Notes under the pieces: generated by a model
The model's input: only the letters and a program-made list of their open reading frames with translations
Database searches by the model: none
Told to the model about the DNA's origin: nothing
DNA from: CAVRZJ01 sp964594125
Lineage (GTDB): Bacteria; Acidobacteriota; Thermoanaerobaculia; Thermoanaerobaculales; Thermoanaerobaculaceae
DNA length: 64,000 nucleotides
Assembly (NCBI GenBank): GCA_964594125.1
Contig: CAZQLL010000001.1
Span: forward strand, 174,392-238,391
Direction of reading: 5' to 3'
Position numbers and translations under genes: made by a program
Shown here: positions 1 to 8,711 of the stretch, piece by piece
Layout: every line of letters starts with the position of its first letter
Position numbering within the stretch: the first letter of the stretch is position 1

Positions 1-594
1 CGGGCGCGTGCGGCGTTCGCCGCGCTCTCAGCGGCGGCGCCGGCGACGCTGTTCGCCTTCGGCTCCTTGAGCGAGGAGCGGCGCAACCGCATGACCGTCT
101 GGCGCGGCGGCGAGGAGCGCGCGCGCTACGACAAGGTGCACCTGTTCGCACCCAACGGGGAGCGCGACCTGTGGCAGGAGGGCGACCGCTACGTCGCGGT
201 GCGGGCCGGCGGCTGGACGATCGGCCTGCTCAACTGCAACGACCTGCGCTTCCCCGAGCAGGCGCGCGCGCTGCGCCTGCGCGCCGGTTGCGACGCGCTG
301 CTCGCCGTGGCCTGGTGGCCGTGGCGGCGCGACCACGTCTGGCGCACGCTGCTGCGCGCGCGCGCCATCGAGAACGGCGCGTGGGCGATCGGCTGCTGCG
401 TGGCCGCCTCGGAGCACCCCGGCGAGTCGTTCGCCGGCGCGGGCAACCACGTCTTCGACCCGCACGGCGAGCCCGTGCGCACCGCCGACGACCGCACGTA
501 CGAGCTCGACCGCGGCCGCCTGGCGCCGCTCGTCGTCGATCCCGCCGACGGCTACCGCGAGATCGGGACGGTCGACGTCAGGGACACCGGGTGA
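1..594 (+). CDS. Nitrilase-superfamily carbon-nitrogen hydrolase, 5' end outside window
   Basis: The frame is open from base 1, so the N-terminus, including the Glu of the family's Glu-Lys-Cys triad, lies upstream. The 197 visible residues hold the Lys in YDKVHLFAPNGE (visible residue 45), the nucleophile in LLNCNDLRFPE (Cys79) and the conserved LRARAIENGAW block. The family hydrolyses amide or nitrile C-N bonds of small metabolites in the cytosol. Asn follows the Cys where many omega-amidases have Tyr, so the substrate cannot be named. A glycosyltransferase gene follows 16 bp downstream on the same strand and may be co-transcribed. Confidence 0.85.
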   Translation, partial: RARAAFAALSAAAPATLFAFGSLSEERRNRMTVWRGGEERARYDKVHLFAPNGERDLWQEGDRYVAVRAGGWTIGLLNCNDLRFPEQARALRLRAGCDALLAVAWWPWRRDHVWRTLLRARAIENGAWAIGCCVAASEHPGESFAGAGNHVFDPHGEPVRTADDRTYELDRGRLAPLVVDPADGYREIGTVDVRDTG

Positions 595-610
595 GGGAGC
601 TCGGCGCGCC

Positions 611-1501
611 ATGAGCGGCCGTCCCGGCGCTCAACCTGAGCTGACCATCGCGATCGCGACCCTCGGCCGCGCCGACAAGCTCGCGCGCGTGCTCGCCGCG
701 TGCGAGCGGCTCACGCCGGGGACTCCGCCGTTCGAGGTGGTGGTGGTGGTCGACGGCGACGACCCGGACTCCACGACCGTAGCGGCCCGGCCGCGCCCGT
801 TCGCGGTGCGCTGCTTCTCACAGTCGCGCGCCGGCGCCGGCCCCGCGCGCAACCGCGCGGCGGCCGAGGCGCGCGGCGAGTGGCTGCTGTTCCTCAACGA
901 CGACACGCGGCCGGGCCCGGGGTGCCTGGTCGCGCACGCCGAGGCACGGCGCCGCCGCGGCGCCTGCATCACCGAGGGCCTGGTGAGCTGGGATTCGGCG
1001 GCGGAGATCACACCGTACATGCGCTGGCTCGCACCGGCCGGCCACCAGTACAACTACGCCCGCCTCGCCGCGGACAGGCCGGTTCCGTGGGACGCGGTAT
1101 GGGGCACCAACCTCGCGGTGCCGCGCGGCTGGGTGCTCGACTGCCCGTTCGACGCCGGCGTGCCACCGGGGTGCCTCGAGGACACGGAGTGGGCGTACCG
1201 GCAGTACCGCCGTGGAAGACGCTGCTTCTTCGTCCCCGAAGCCGAGGTGCTGCACGACCACCGGTACACGGGCCCGGGCGACTACCGCGGGCGTGCGCGC
1301 CGGTTCGGCGCCGCGGCGCGCTACGTGGCGCGCCGCCACCCGCTGCTGGCGTGGCGCTTCGTCGCCCGGCCGCTGGCGGCGGCGGCGGTGCGCGCGGCGT
1401 CGCTGGTGCTGCCATCGCGCCGGCGCTGCGAGCGGGTGTGGGACCTCGACTTCCGCCTCAACTACCTGGCGGGCCTGCTCGGCCGCGGCGCCGACGGATG
1501 A
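611..1501 (+). CDS. Family 2 (GT-A) glycosyltransferase
   Basis: 296 residues. The N-terminus has the GT2 fold signature: beta-strand ELTIAIATLGR at residues 10-20, VVVVVDGDDPD near 42, and the nucleotide-sugar/metal site LLFLNDDTRPG near 95. A second conserved acidic region, CLEDTEWAYRQY near 190, matches the acceptor-side ED motif of the family. GGGAG about 10 bases upstream of the ATG can serve as ribosome binding site. GT2 enzymes transfer sugars from NDP-sugars in polysaccharide, glycolipid or glycoprotein synthesis at the cytoplasmic face of the membrane. No other glycan gene is adjacent, so the product is unknown. Confidence 0.85.
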   Translation: MSGRPGAQPELTIAIATLGRADKLARVLAACERLTPGTPPFEVVVVVDGDDPDSTTVAARPRPFAVRCFSQSRAGAGPARNRAAAEARGEWLLFLNDDTRPGPGCLVAHAEARRRRGACITEGLVSWDSAAEITPYMRWLAPAGHQYNYARLAADRPVPWDAVWGTNLAVPRGWVLDCPFDAGVPPGCLEDTEWAYRQYRRGRRCFFVPEAEVLHDHRYTGPGDYRGRARRFGAAARYVARRHPLLAWRFVARPLAAAAVRAASLVLPSRRRCERVWDLDFRLNYLAGLLGRGADG

Positions 1502-1571
1502 CGGGCCCGGGGCCGGCCGCCCGGCGGACGGCCGAGCGCCCTTTCGCCGCCGAATGCGTTGCGGGCAGCCG

Positions 1572-3893
1572 CTACAACGCCTCGCGGATGCGCCCGGCCA
1601 GGGCTTCCTTCCCGCCGACCGCCGTGTTGAGCATCACGACGCGGGTGGCGCCGAACAGGCGCTCGTGCAGCGAGCGCACGAGGTCGGTGCGGGCCGCATC
1701 GAGCCCGGCGAGGTGCGGGTTGAGGAACGGCACCAGGCGGCCCTTCGCTCCCGGCAGCGCGCCGGAGGCGAGCAGCCGCGCCGCCTCGCGCGGCTCGAGC
1801 TCGGCGGCGAGCGGCAGCACCGGATCGGACGCCAGCAGCACGCAGGTGTGCGGCGCGGTGCGGCGTGCGTGCCGCCTGCCGGCGCCGAGCCAGTACGGGT
1901 CGATCACGGCGCGGCCGCGCTGCGAGGCGTCGATGCAGACGGCGGCGCCGCGGTCGAGCGGGCAGGTATCGTCGGGGTGGTCGACGCGGCAGCCGTCGCG
2001 TGCGGTGACGAAGTTCTCGAGCTTGGAGCGGTCGAGGAGCTTCTCCAGCTCCGGCAGCTCGCGCAACCACTTCGCCTTGAGGTAGAGCTTGCGCTCCACC
2101 AGGTCGGCGACGACGACGCCGCCGGCGAAGCGAACCAGCACGTTGTCGGAGGCCACCAGCTTGACGCCGTCGAGGCGCAGCAGCGCGGCGAGGACGCCGG
2201 TGCGGCCGGAGCCGGGGCCGCCCCAGACCAGCGCTCCCGCGCCGCCGACGTCGACCGCGGCGCAATGCGCCAGCAGCGCGCCCGAGGAGCGCTGCGCGGC
2301 CTCCGCCGCGAGCTGCAGGCCGAGCGAGCGCACCTGCCCGTAGAACGCGCTGTTGATGACGAACCCGGTCGAGGTGTCGAGCGAGACCATCGCCGAGGGC
2401 TCGCGCCCGGGCACGTCCTTGACCGCGTAGACGACGGCGTGCGGCTCGAGGTCGCCCTCGAGCGGCGCCGGGTAGAAGTTCTCCTGGAAGAAGTCGGCGA
2501 GGTGCGGCGAGCTGGTGCGGAGCTGCACGATGATCCCGGCGATCGCCGCGTTCCACTCGAAGTAGGCGTCGCCCGGGAGGTGCGCCTCGCACTCGGCGAG
2601 CAGCGCGTTGCGCGTCTCGAGGCCGGAGATCGCCCGCGTCTCGACGTAGTCGGCCACCTTGGTGACGACGTTGTTGAGCGCGCGCGGGCGCAGCCGGCGC
2701 GGCTGCTCGAGGCGGGCGAGCGCCTGCTCGATGCGGCGCATCCCCTCCTCCAGGCGCTCCATCGAGGTGGCGAACGAGATGCGGATGTGGGCGTCGGTGC
2801 CGAACGCCTCGCCGGGGACGGCGGCGACGTGCGCCTCCTTGAGCAGGTAGTACGCCAGGCCGTAGGTGTTGCGGATCGGCGCGCCGGAGAACTCGCGATC
2901 GAGGTAGCGCGACACGTTGGGCATGACGTAGAACGCGCCGGCGGGCGACGCGCAGGAGACGTCCGGCAGGGCGCGCAGGCGATACACGACGAAGTTGCGG
3001 CGGCGCTCGAACTCCTGGCGCATCCGCTCGATCTCCATCGCGCACTCCTTCAGCGCCGTCACCGCCGCCTTCTGCACGAACGAGGTGGCGTTGGAGGTGT
3101 TGTGCGACTGCACCTTGGAGCAGGCGGCGATGATCTCGCGCGGGCCGGCGGCGTAGCCGAGCCGCCACCCGGTCATCGAGAACGCCTTCGAGAAGCCGTT
3201 GACGACGATCGTCAGCTTCCTGATCTTCTCGTTCAGCGACGCAATCGAGACGAAGCGGCGACCGTCGTAGATGAGCTTCTCGTAGATCTCGTCGGAGACC
3301 ACCCAGAGCTGCTCGCGGACGCACACCTCGGCGATCGCCTCGAGCTCCTCGCGGGTGTAGGCGGCGCCGGTCGGGTTGCACGGGTAGTTGAGGATCAGCG
3401 CCTTGGTGTTGGGAGTGATCGACGCGGCCAGCTCGCGCGCCGAGAGGCGGAAGCCGTCCTCCTCGCGGGTCGGCACGAACACAGGGTTGGCGCCGCACAG
3501 CTTCACCTGGTCGGGGTACGACACCCAGTACGGCGCCGGGATCAGCACGTCGTCGCCCGGCTCGTAGAGCGCCTGTGCGATGTTGAACAGCGAGTTCTTG
3601 GCGCCGGCCGAGACGATGATCTCGTCGGGCGAGAAGCGCACGCCGTTCTCGCGCTCGAGCTTCTCCGAGATCGCGTTCTTGAGGTCCGGGATGCCGTCGT
3701 TGGCGACGTACTTGGTGAAGTTCGCGTCGATGGCGGCCTTGGCGGCGCGCTTGACCACCTCGGGGGTCGGGAAGTCAGGCTCGCCGGCGGAGAAGTCGAC
3801 GACGTCGATCCCCTGCGCCTTCATCGCCTGGGCGCGCGCCGAGATGCGCAGCGTCGGCGACAGCGCGATGCGGTTGACGCGCTCAGAGAGCAT
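1572..3893 (-). CDS. Aspectrum fusion: class I aspartate aminotransferase joined to a PEPCK/HprK-like kinase domain
   Basis: 773 residues, about twice a normal aspartate aminotransferase. Residues 1 to ~390 are a complete fold-type I PLP aminotransferase: LNYPCNPTGAAY, SDEIYEKLIY, PLP-lysine in SKAFSMTGWRLGY (Lys ~236) and IRISFA. Residues ~405-773 resemble the small PEPCK/HprK-like kinases: a P-loop-like GGPGSGRTG near 556, where Arg replaces the usual Lys, then KLVASDNVLVR, VERKLYLKAKW and a C-terminal LVPFLNPHLAGLD block. The start is the ATG preceded by GAGGTGG; the longer upstream frame has no ribosome binding site. No stop or frameshift separates the halves. The aminotransferase call is firm; the kinase-like call rests on motifs only. 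Confidence 0.85.
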   Translation of the reverse strand: MLSERVNRIALSPTLRISARAQAMKAQGIDVVDFSAGEPDFPTPEVVKRAAKAAIDANFTKYVANDGIPDLKNAISEKLERENGVRFSPDEIIVSAGAKNSLFNIAQALYEPGDDVLIPAPYWVSYPDQVKLCGANPVFVPTREEDGFRLSARELAASITPNTKALILNYPCNPTGAAYTREELEAIAEVCVREQLWVVSDEIYEKLIYDGRRFVSIASLNEKIRKLTIVVNGFSKAFSMTGWRLGYAAGPREIIAACSKVQSHNTSNATSFVQKAAVTALKECAMEIERMRQEFERRRNFVVYRLRALPDVSCASPAGAFYVMPNVSRYLDREFSGAPIRNTYGLAYYLLKEAHVAAVPGEAFGTDAHIRISFATSMERLEEGMRRIEQALARLEQPRRLRPRALNNVVTKVADYVETRAISGLETRNALLAECEAHLPGDAYFEWNAAIAGIIVQLRTSSPHLADFFQENFYPAPLEGDLEPHAVVYAVKDVPGREPSAMVSLDTSTGFVINSAFYGQVRSLGLQLAAEAAQRSSGALLAHCAAVDVGGAGALVWGGPGSGRTGVLAALLRLDGVKLVASDNVLVRFAGGVVVADLVERKLYLKAKWLRELPELEKLLDRSKLENFVTARDGCRVDHPDDTCPLDRGAAVCIDASQRGRAVIDPYWLGAGRRHARRTAPHTCVLLASDPVLPLAAELEPREAARLLASGALPGAKGRLVPFLNPHLAGLDAARTDLVRSLHERLFGATRVVMLNTAVGGKEALAGRIREAL

Positions 3894-3917
3894 GGCGATC
3901 CACCTCGGAGACGAGAC

Positions 3918-3966
3918 GTGGGGCGCGCGCTCCGCGCGCGCAGCCGGCGCACAGCGCCGGCCCCAC
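3918..3966. repeat. Three-way-junction palindrome between two minus-strand genes
   Basis: Outer arms GTGGGG (3918-3923) and CCCCAC (3961-3966) enclose two perfect hairpins: GCGCGC-tcc-GCGCGC (3925-3939) and CCGGCGC-aca-GCGCCGG (3944-3960). It lies between the flotillin stop and the aminotransferase-fusion start. It could be a REP-type element, an attenuator or a transcription pause structure; no U-tract follows it. Confidence 0.5.
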
Positions 3967-4016
3967 ACCCGCCCTGCCGACATCCGCAAGCGCTGGGCCA
4001 CGATGAGCGGCCATGG

Positions 4017-5402
4017 CTATGCCTCGTCCTTGCCCTTGCCACGCTTCAGCAGGTCGGCGAGCTTGAAGCCGGTGAGCGACTCGACGACGTCGGGGAGCTG
4101 CGCGACGACGCGGGCGACCTGCCCGGTGAGCTTCGGCGCGCCGTCGTTGTCGCCGACCATGATGATCTTGTCGACCTTGGCAAGCGGCTCGGACACCGCG
4201 CGGGCGAGCTCCGGGAGCTGCGTGATCACCATCTCGGCGAGCGCCGCGTCGGTGTACTCCTTCCACGCCGAGGCCTTCTGGCGCATCGCATCGGCCTCGG
4301 CCTTGCCGCGCGCGGTCGCCGCCTCGGCCTCGGACGCGCCGATGAGGCGGATCCCGGCGGCCTTCCCCTTGGCCTCGAGCTCCTTCTTGTAGGCGTCGGC
4401 CTCGGCCTCGAGGCGCGCCTGGAACTGCATCGCCTCCGCCGGCCGCTTCACCGTCGCCTCGAGCTCCTTCTCTCGCCGCGCGATCTCGAGCTCCTCGACC
4501 TTCGCCGCCAGCTCCTTCTCGGCGAGCCGCACGCCGTACTCCTGCCGCCTGAGCTCCTCGGCGAGCTTCGCTTTCTCGAGGTCGTAGGCGACGTCCGCCT
4601 GCGCCCGCTTGACGTTGACCGCGGCCTGGAAGTCGGCCCGCTGCACCTCGAAGTCGCGGGTCGCCCTGGCGAGCTCGGCCTCGGCGGCGAGGCGAGCGAT
4701 GTCGCCCTCCTTGCGGTACGCGGCGGCGTGGATCACGGCGTCGCGGTCGGCCTCGGCCTGCGCCAGCGCGGCGTCGCGCTTGACCTCGGCGATGCGGCGC
4801 GCGCCGAGCGACGAGAGGTAGCCCTGGGAGTCGGAGATGTCCTTGAGCGAGAACGCCAGCAAGTCGAGGCCGAGGCGCTCGAAGTCGGTGGTCGCCGCGG
4901 CGCGCACCTGCTCGGCGAAGCGGTCGCGCTCGGTGTAGATCTCCTCCACCGACATGCGGCCCAGCGCGGCGCGCATGTGCCCCTCGAGCACCTCCTGCGC
5001 CACGGCCGTGATCCCGGAGGAGCCGCGCGAGAGGAAGTTCTCGACCGCGCGGTGGAGCAGCCGCTCGCTGGACGCCGCCTTGACCTGGCCGAACGCCTCC
5101 GCGGAGATGATCACACCCTGCGCCGTGAGCACCTCGGGACAGCGCACCGAAAGCGAGAACACCTCGAGCGGCAGCACGTCGACCGTCTCGACGAACGGCA
5201 TCACGAAGGTGCCGCCGCCGACCTGCAGGCGGTATCCGACCTGGCGCCGCGTGCCGTCGGGCTCGACCACCGTCGAGGTCCGCCCCGAGATCACCAGCAC
5301 CTGGTTGGGGCCGACCTTGCGGTAGTTGAACAGCCAGAGGCCGAAGAACAGCAGGACGACGACGGCCACGCAGGCCACGATGATCCAGGGGAGCAACGCC
5401 AT
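4017..5402 (-). CDS. Flotillin / SPFH-domain membrane scaffold protein
   Basis: 461 residues starting at MALLPW; the ATG has GGAGGA nine bases upstream. Residues 3-25 form a hydrophobic N-terminal membrane anchor, followed by the SPFH (band 7) domain to about residue 210, beginning YRKVGPNQVLVISG. A long Ala/Glu/Lys-rich coiled coil with the EA repeats typical of flotillins runs to about 400. Flotillins oligomerise on the inner membrane and organise lipid microdomains. No NfeD-type partner gene is next to it. The next gene downstream on this strand is the aminotransferase-kinase fusion, 123 bp away. Confidence 0.9.
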   Translation of the reverse strand: MALLPWIIVACVAVVVLLFFGLWLFNYRKVGPNQVLVISGRTSTVVEPDGTRRQVGYRLQVGGGTFVMPFVETVDVLPLEVFSLSVRCPEVLTAQGVIISAEAFGQVKAASSERLLHRAVENFLSRGSSGITAVAQEVLEGHMRAALGRMSVEEIYTERDRFAEQVRAAATTDFERLGLDLLAFSLKDISDSQGYLSSLGARRIAEVKRDAALAQAEADRDAVIHAAAYRKEGDIARLAAEAELARATRDFEVQRADFQAAVNVKRAQADVAYDLEKAKLAEELRRQEYGVRLAEKELAAKVEELEIARREKELEATVKRPAEAMQFQARLEAEADAYKKELEAKGKAAGIRLIGASEAEAATARGKAEADAMRQKASAWKEYTDAALAEMVITQLPELARAVSEPLAKVDKIIMVGDNDGAPKLTGQVARVVAQLPDVVESLTGFKLADLLKRGKGKDEA

Positions 5403-5726
5403 GGCTTCCTCCGCCGCCCGCCGCCGACGACACACGGCGCCGCGAGCGGATGCGTAACGTTACGACAAGTTCCGTGACGGTACAAGCTCGAAATCACCAT
5501 CGGGCCGGTTCGCTCCAACCCGTGAGACTGCGAGGGAGGGCCGGCGCCCTCGTTGGCCCGGGCTCCGCCCGCTGCGGTGTCCGCGCGGGCGAGGGCGCCC
5601 GCGCTCCCGGGTATGTGTGAGGGACTATCCAGACAATCACCATCGGGCCGCCCCGACCCGCCTCGGCAAGACCAGGGCCGTGAAGCGCAGCCCGAGGGCC
5701 GCGGCGACCGCCTATACTCCGTGGCC
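5403..5726. other. Intergenic region with direct and dispersed repeats
   Basis: No coding signal is seen here. It contains a 16-bp exact direct repeat (AATCACCATCGGGCCG at 5492-5507 and 5635-5650) bracketing one copy of an inverted dispersed repeat (5532-5611). It ends with the -10-like TATACT (5713-5718) eight bases before the GTG of the phosphatase gene. This space separates the divergent flotillin and phosphatase genes and should hold both promoters. Confidence 0.5.
5532..5611 (+). repeat. Dispersed repeat R2, copy 1
   Basis: About 80 bp bounded by GGGAGGGCCGGCGCCCTC at the left and GAGGGCGCCCGCGCTC at the right. Both blocks recur, in reverse complement and in the mirrored order, at 6433-6506, so the two copies form an inverted pair flanking the phosphatase gene. 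The interior is only partly conserved. Confidence 0.6.
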
Positions 5727-6308
5727 GTGAACGAGCGCCCGCGATTGGAGCTGTGGCTGGTCCGGCACGGGGAGACGACGCACAGCCGCGACGGCATGCT
5801 CGCCGGGTGGAGCGACATCCCGCTCACCGCGGTGGGCGAGTCGCAGGCCGAGGCGTTGCGGCCGCTGCTCGCCGGCGAGCGCTTCGACTCGGTGTGGTGC
5901 TCCGACCTGGCGCGCGCCGTGCACACCGCCGAGCTCGCCTGGGGCGCGGCGCGGCGCGACGCGCGCCTGCGCGAGATCAGCTTCGGCCGCCTCGAGGGGC
6001 TGCCGTGGGCGACGCTCGACGACTCGCTCAAGCAGACGCTGGTCGCCTTCTCCGGCTTCGCGCCTCCGGGCGGCGAGACGATCGAGGCGATGCAGGCGCG
6101 GGTCCACTTGTTCCTCGCGGAGCTGCCGCCCGGGCGCCACCTCGTCTTCACCCACGGCGGCGTCATCCGGGCGCTCACGCGCGAGGCCGGCGAGGACTCG
6201 TTCCTGCCCACGGGGAGCGTCGCCGCGCTCGACTGGACGGCCCGCCGGCTCCTGTTCATCCGTACGCAGGACGGCGCGAGGCGGCCGTTCGTCACCGCCT
6301 CGGCGTAA
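5727..6308 (+). CDS. Histidine phosphatase (phosphoglycerate mutase-like) family protein
   Basis: 193 residues from GTG 5727. Catalytic signature LVRHGETTHS at residues 9-18 holds the phospho-accepting His, with the second His in VFTHGGVIRALTRE near 145 and the acidic partner in LREISFGRLEG. Length fits cobalamin/alpha-ribazole phosphatases and broad sugar phosphatases. No cobalamin gene is nearby, so substrate is open. The start was chosen because TATACT at 5713-5718 ends eight bases upstream, which suggests a leaderless message; an in-frame GTG at 5721 is an alternative. Copies of repeat R2 flank the gene. Confidence 0.85.
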   Translation: MNERPRLELWLVRHGETTHSRDGMLAGWSDIPLTAVGESQAEALRPLLAGERFDSVWCSDLARAVHTAELAWGAARRDARLREISFGRLEGLPWATLDDSLKQTLVAFSGFAPPGGETIEAMQARVHLFLAELPPGRHLVFTHGGVIRALTREAGEDSFLPTGSVAALDWTARRLLFIRTQDGARRPFVTASA

Positions 6309-6432
6309 CAGCGGCACTCGTGCCGCAGCGTCGCTTCCGGGGGGCGGCGGCACCAGTGCTGCCGGCGCCACGAGATCCCTCGGTCGCCGCCGCGTGTGCG
6401 ACCGCTCCCTGCCAAGGAAACCTGTCGAGACC

Positions 6433-6506
6433 GGAGCGCGGGCGCCCTCTCCCGCGCATGGGTTCTGCCAGGCGGGGTGTGGGCCGCTGAGGGCGCCGGC
6501 CCTCCC
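6433..6506 (-). repeat. Dispersed repeat R2, copy 2 (inverted relative to copy 1)
   Basis: Read on the minus strand this starts with GGGAGGGCCGGCGCCCTC and ends with GAGGGCGCCCGCGCTC, matching copy 1 at 5532-5611. Both end blocks are self-complementary or nearly so, so each copy could fold on its own. Confidence 0.6.
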
Positions 6507-6741
6507 GGGGGTTCCCCGTCTCGCCCGACCGCCGGGCCGCGGCCTGGGGGGCTCAGGGTGACAGCGCGGCGGGTTGTTCATCGGCCGGAGGCGATCGATT
6601 CCCGCCGCCGCCCCCCAAGCCGCCGGCGGGAGTCCGCGGAAATCGGGTGCACGACAGGAAAACGGTGGAGGCGTGGCAGCCCGGGCGCCGAGCAGCATCA
6701 CGCGGCAGGGCGGTGTGAGTGGAGGCGCTGCAGGGACGCGC

Positions 6742-6770
6742 TTGCGCCGCTCAGGTACAAGCTCTATGCT
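6742..6770 (+). promoter_or_regulatory. Likely sigma70-type promoter of the PEP carboxykinase gene
   Basis: TTGCGC (6742-6747), 17-bp spacer, TATGCT (6765-6770). Transcription would start near 6777 and give a leader of about 30 bases to the ATG at 6806, with GCGAGG as the ribosome binding site. Confidence 0.55.
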
Positions 6771-6805
6771 CCGGCCCGGGCGCCGGACGCGCCCGCGAGG
6801 TTCGC

Positions 6806-8683
6806 ATGCCTTCAGGCCCTTACGACCCCGACGTCTACCGGCGCTTCGCCGAGAACCTGCGCGGCGCGCTCGACGGCCCCAACATCGAGCACGTCTCGAT
6901 GCGCACGCTTAAGAAGAAGGCGTACAAGACGGCCGTCATCACCGCCAACGGCTCGCCGCTGTGGTTCTCCGCCATCTCCTCGCGCATCGCCGCAAAGACC
7001 GTCTACCTCGGCAACGGCCCCGAGATCGTGCTGCCGAGGCCCTCGCCGGAGCAGCTCGCGATCGTCGAGAAGGCGCCGGACCAGCTCCACAAGGTGCTGC
7101 AGCTCGTGCGCACGATGCCGTTCGTCCACATCCGCCGCCAGATGGGCGACAACGGCGAGTTCAACCCGATCTGCAACCTCTACGTCTGCGTCGCCGACTA
7201 CAAGATGTACCGGCTCGCCTACGCCTGGGCGTGCACCATGGGCGAGGTGGAGCGCAAGCGCCCCGGCCCCGAGTTCACGATGATCGACATCCCGCAGGAG
7301 CACCAGCTCCGCATGCAGGTGCTGGTGCTGCCCGAGCACGACATCAACATCGCGCTCGGCACCGATTACACCGGCGAGTGCAAGAAGGGGTTCCTGCGCC
7401 AGGGGATGTTCCGCGCCGACCAGCGCGGCATGCTCGGCCTCCATGCCGGCACCAAGATCGTGAAGGCGCGCGACCGCGCCTCGGGCAAGGTCAGGACCTA
7501 TGCGGTGTTCATGTTCGGGTTGACGGCGACCGGAAAGTCGACGTGGTCGTGCCACCAGCTCGGGCTCGACCCCGGCGCCGGCGAGGGCACCTGGGTGAGC
7601 CAGGACGACATCGTCTGGCTGCGCCGCGACGGGTCGTCGTACGGCACCGAGCAGAACTATTACGTCAAGACCGACGTCACCCTCCAGATGCAGGAGGCGA
7701 TGTACCGCGCCCTCGCCCACAAGTCCGCCCTGCTCGAAAACGTGATGATCAACGGCAAGGGGGAGATCGACTTCACCGACGAGCGGCTGGGGGAGAACGG
7801 CCGCGGCGTGCTCGACCGCACGCAGCTCAAGGTCCTGCGCAACGGCGCCATGGTGTCGATCTGCGCCGACTCGATCAACACCCCGAGCCTGGAGGAGGTC
7901 GACGGTATCGTCTTCGCGTTCATCACCCGCCGCAACACCATCATGCCGTTCGCGCAGCGGCTGACCCCGGCCCAGGGCGTGCTGGCGTACCTCTGGGGCG
8001 AGTCGACGCACTCGTTCGCGACCGTCCCCGCGAAGGCCGGCGAGAGCGTGCGCATCGTCGGCATGGACGACTTCATCATCGGCGGCCAGGGGCGCAAGGT
8101 GAACGCGTTCCACGACATCGTCATGGACCTCGTGGCCCGCTACCCCGGCAAGGTGCACTTCTTCCAGTACAACACCGGCGGCATGGGCGAGATCATCGAC
8201 ATCGACAAGGCCACGGGCAAGAAGAAGCTGGTGCGCAAGGTGCAGCGGGTGCCGATCGACCTGATGGCGGCGCTGCAGCGCGGCGACCTGCGAGGCAGCA
8301 ACGAGTACGCACGCGGCCGCCTCGGCACCGAGTACGTGGTCAGGTGCGAGGGCGTCGACCTGTCCGCCTACGACGCGGCGGGCTTCTACTCTGAGGCGCA
8401 GATCGAGGCGTACGTCGCCGACCTCGTCGACGGGCGGCGGAAGTTCACCGAGGAGATCGCCGAGCAGGGGCTGCGCAAGGACATCCGCGAGCTGGCGCAC
8501 AGGGAGCTTGACGCGATCGAGTCAAAGGCCCGCCGCAAGGTCGAGCCGTGCGCCCCCGCCGACGAGGCGCCGCAAACCGCCGCCGAGGACCGCGACCCCC
8601 GCTCCCGCTTCATCTCCCCCTGGGAGCCGCGCCGGCCGTCCGCCAGCCTGTTCCCGCAGCCGGCGGGGCGCAGCAGGAGGTAG
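6806..8683 (+). CDS. pckA: Divergent ATP-type phosphoenolpyruvate carboxykinase
   Basis: 625 residues, somewhat longer than typical ATP-PEPCK (~540). Kinase-1a/P-loop GLTATGKST (238-246) and kinase-2-like SQDDIVW (~266-271) match the GLSGTGKTT and GDDEHGW elements of the family. LLENVMINGKGEIDFTD parallels the metal/substrate region near LENVV. PEPCK interconverts oxaloacetate and PEP using a nucleotide, in gluconeogenesis. The N-terminal part (NPICNLYVCV) is unlike textbook PckA, so nucleotide preference is uncertain. The start was chosen for GCGAGG five bases upstream. The last ~60 residues are a polar tail whose DNA is partly duplicated at 9338-9540. Confidence 0.8.
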   Translation: MPSGPYDPDVYRRFAENLRGALDGPNIEHVSMRTLKKKAYKTAVITANGSPLWFSAISSRIAAKTVYLGNGPEIVLPRPSPEQLAIVEKAPDQLHKVLQLVRTMPFVHIRRQMGDNGEFNPICNLYVCVADYKMYRLAYAWACTMGEVERKRPGPEFTMIDIPQEHQLRMQVLVLPEHDINIALGTDYTGECKKGFLRQGMFRADQRGMLGLHAGTKIVKARDRASGKVRTYAVFMFGLTATGKSTWSCHQLGLDPGAGEGTWVSQDDIVWLRRDGSSYGTEQNYYVKTDVTLQMQEAMYRALAHKSALLENVMINGKGEIDFTDERLGENGRGVLDRTQLKVLRNGAMVSICADSINTPSLEEVDGIVFAFITRRNTIMPFAQRLTPAQGVLAYLWGESTHSFATVPAKAGESVRIVGMDDFIIGGQGRKVNAFHDIVMDLVARYPGKVHFFQYNTGGMGEIIDIDKATGKKKLVRKVQRVPIDLMAALQRGDLRGSNEYARGRLGTEYVVRCEGVDLSAYDAAGFYSEAQIEAYVADLVDGRRKFTEEIAEQGLRKDIRELAHRELDAIESKARRKVEPCAPADEAPQTAAEDRDPRSRFISPWEPRRPSASLFPQPAGRSRR

Positions 8684-8711
8684 GTCGAGACCGGATCGGC
8701 CCTGCTGCGGG

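Larger units (their letters stand above)
6309..6805. other. 497-bp intergenic region: hairpins, repeat copy and pckA promoter
   Basis: No gene is supported. Just after the phosphatase stop is GCGGCAC-tc-GTGCCGC (6313-6328), a terminator-like hairpin without a T-run. Repeat R2 copy 2 lies at 6433-6506. The promoter of the carboxykinase gene is at the right end. Between 6510 and 6735 only low-complexity GC-rich sequence is seen. Confidence 0.5.

Noticed and set aside
1212..5477. A very long plus-strand open frame (over 1400 codons) across several minus-strand genes
   Set aside because: It is antisense to the aminotransferase fusion and flotillin, has Arg/Ala/Gly-rich composition without domains, and reflects the high GC content.
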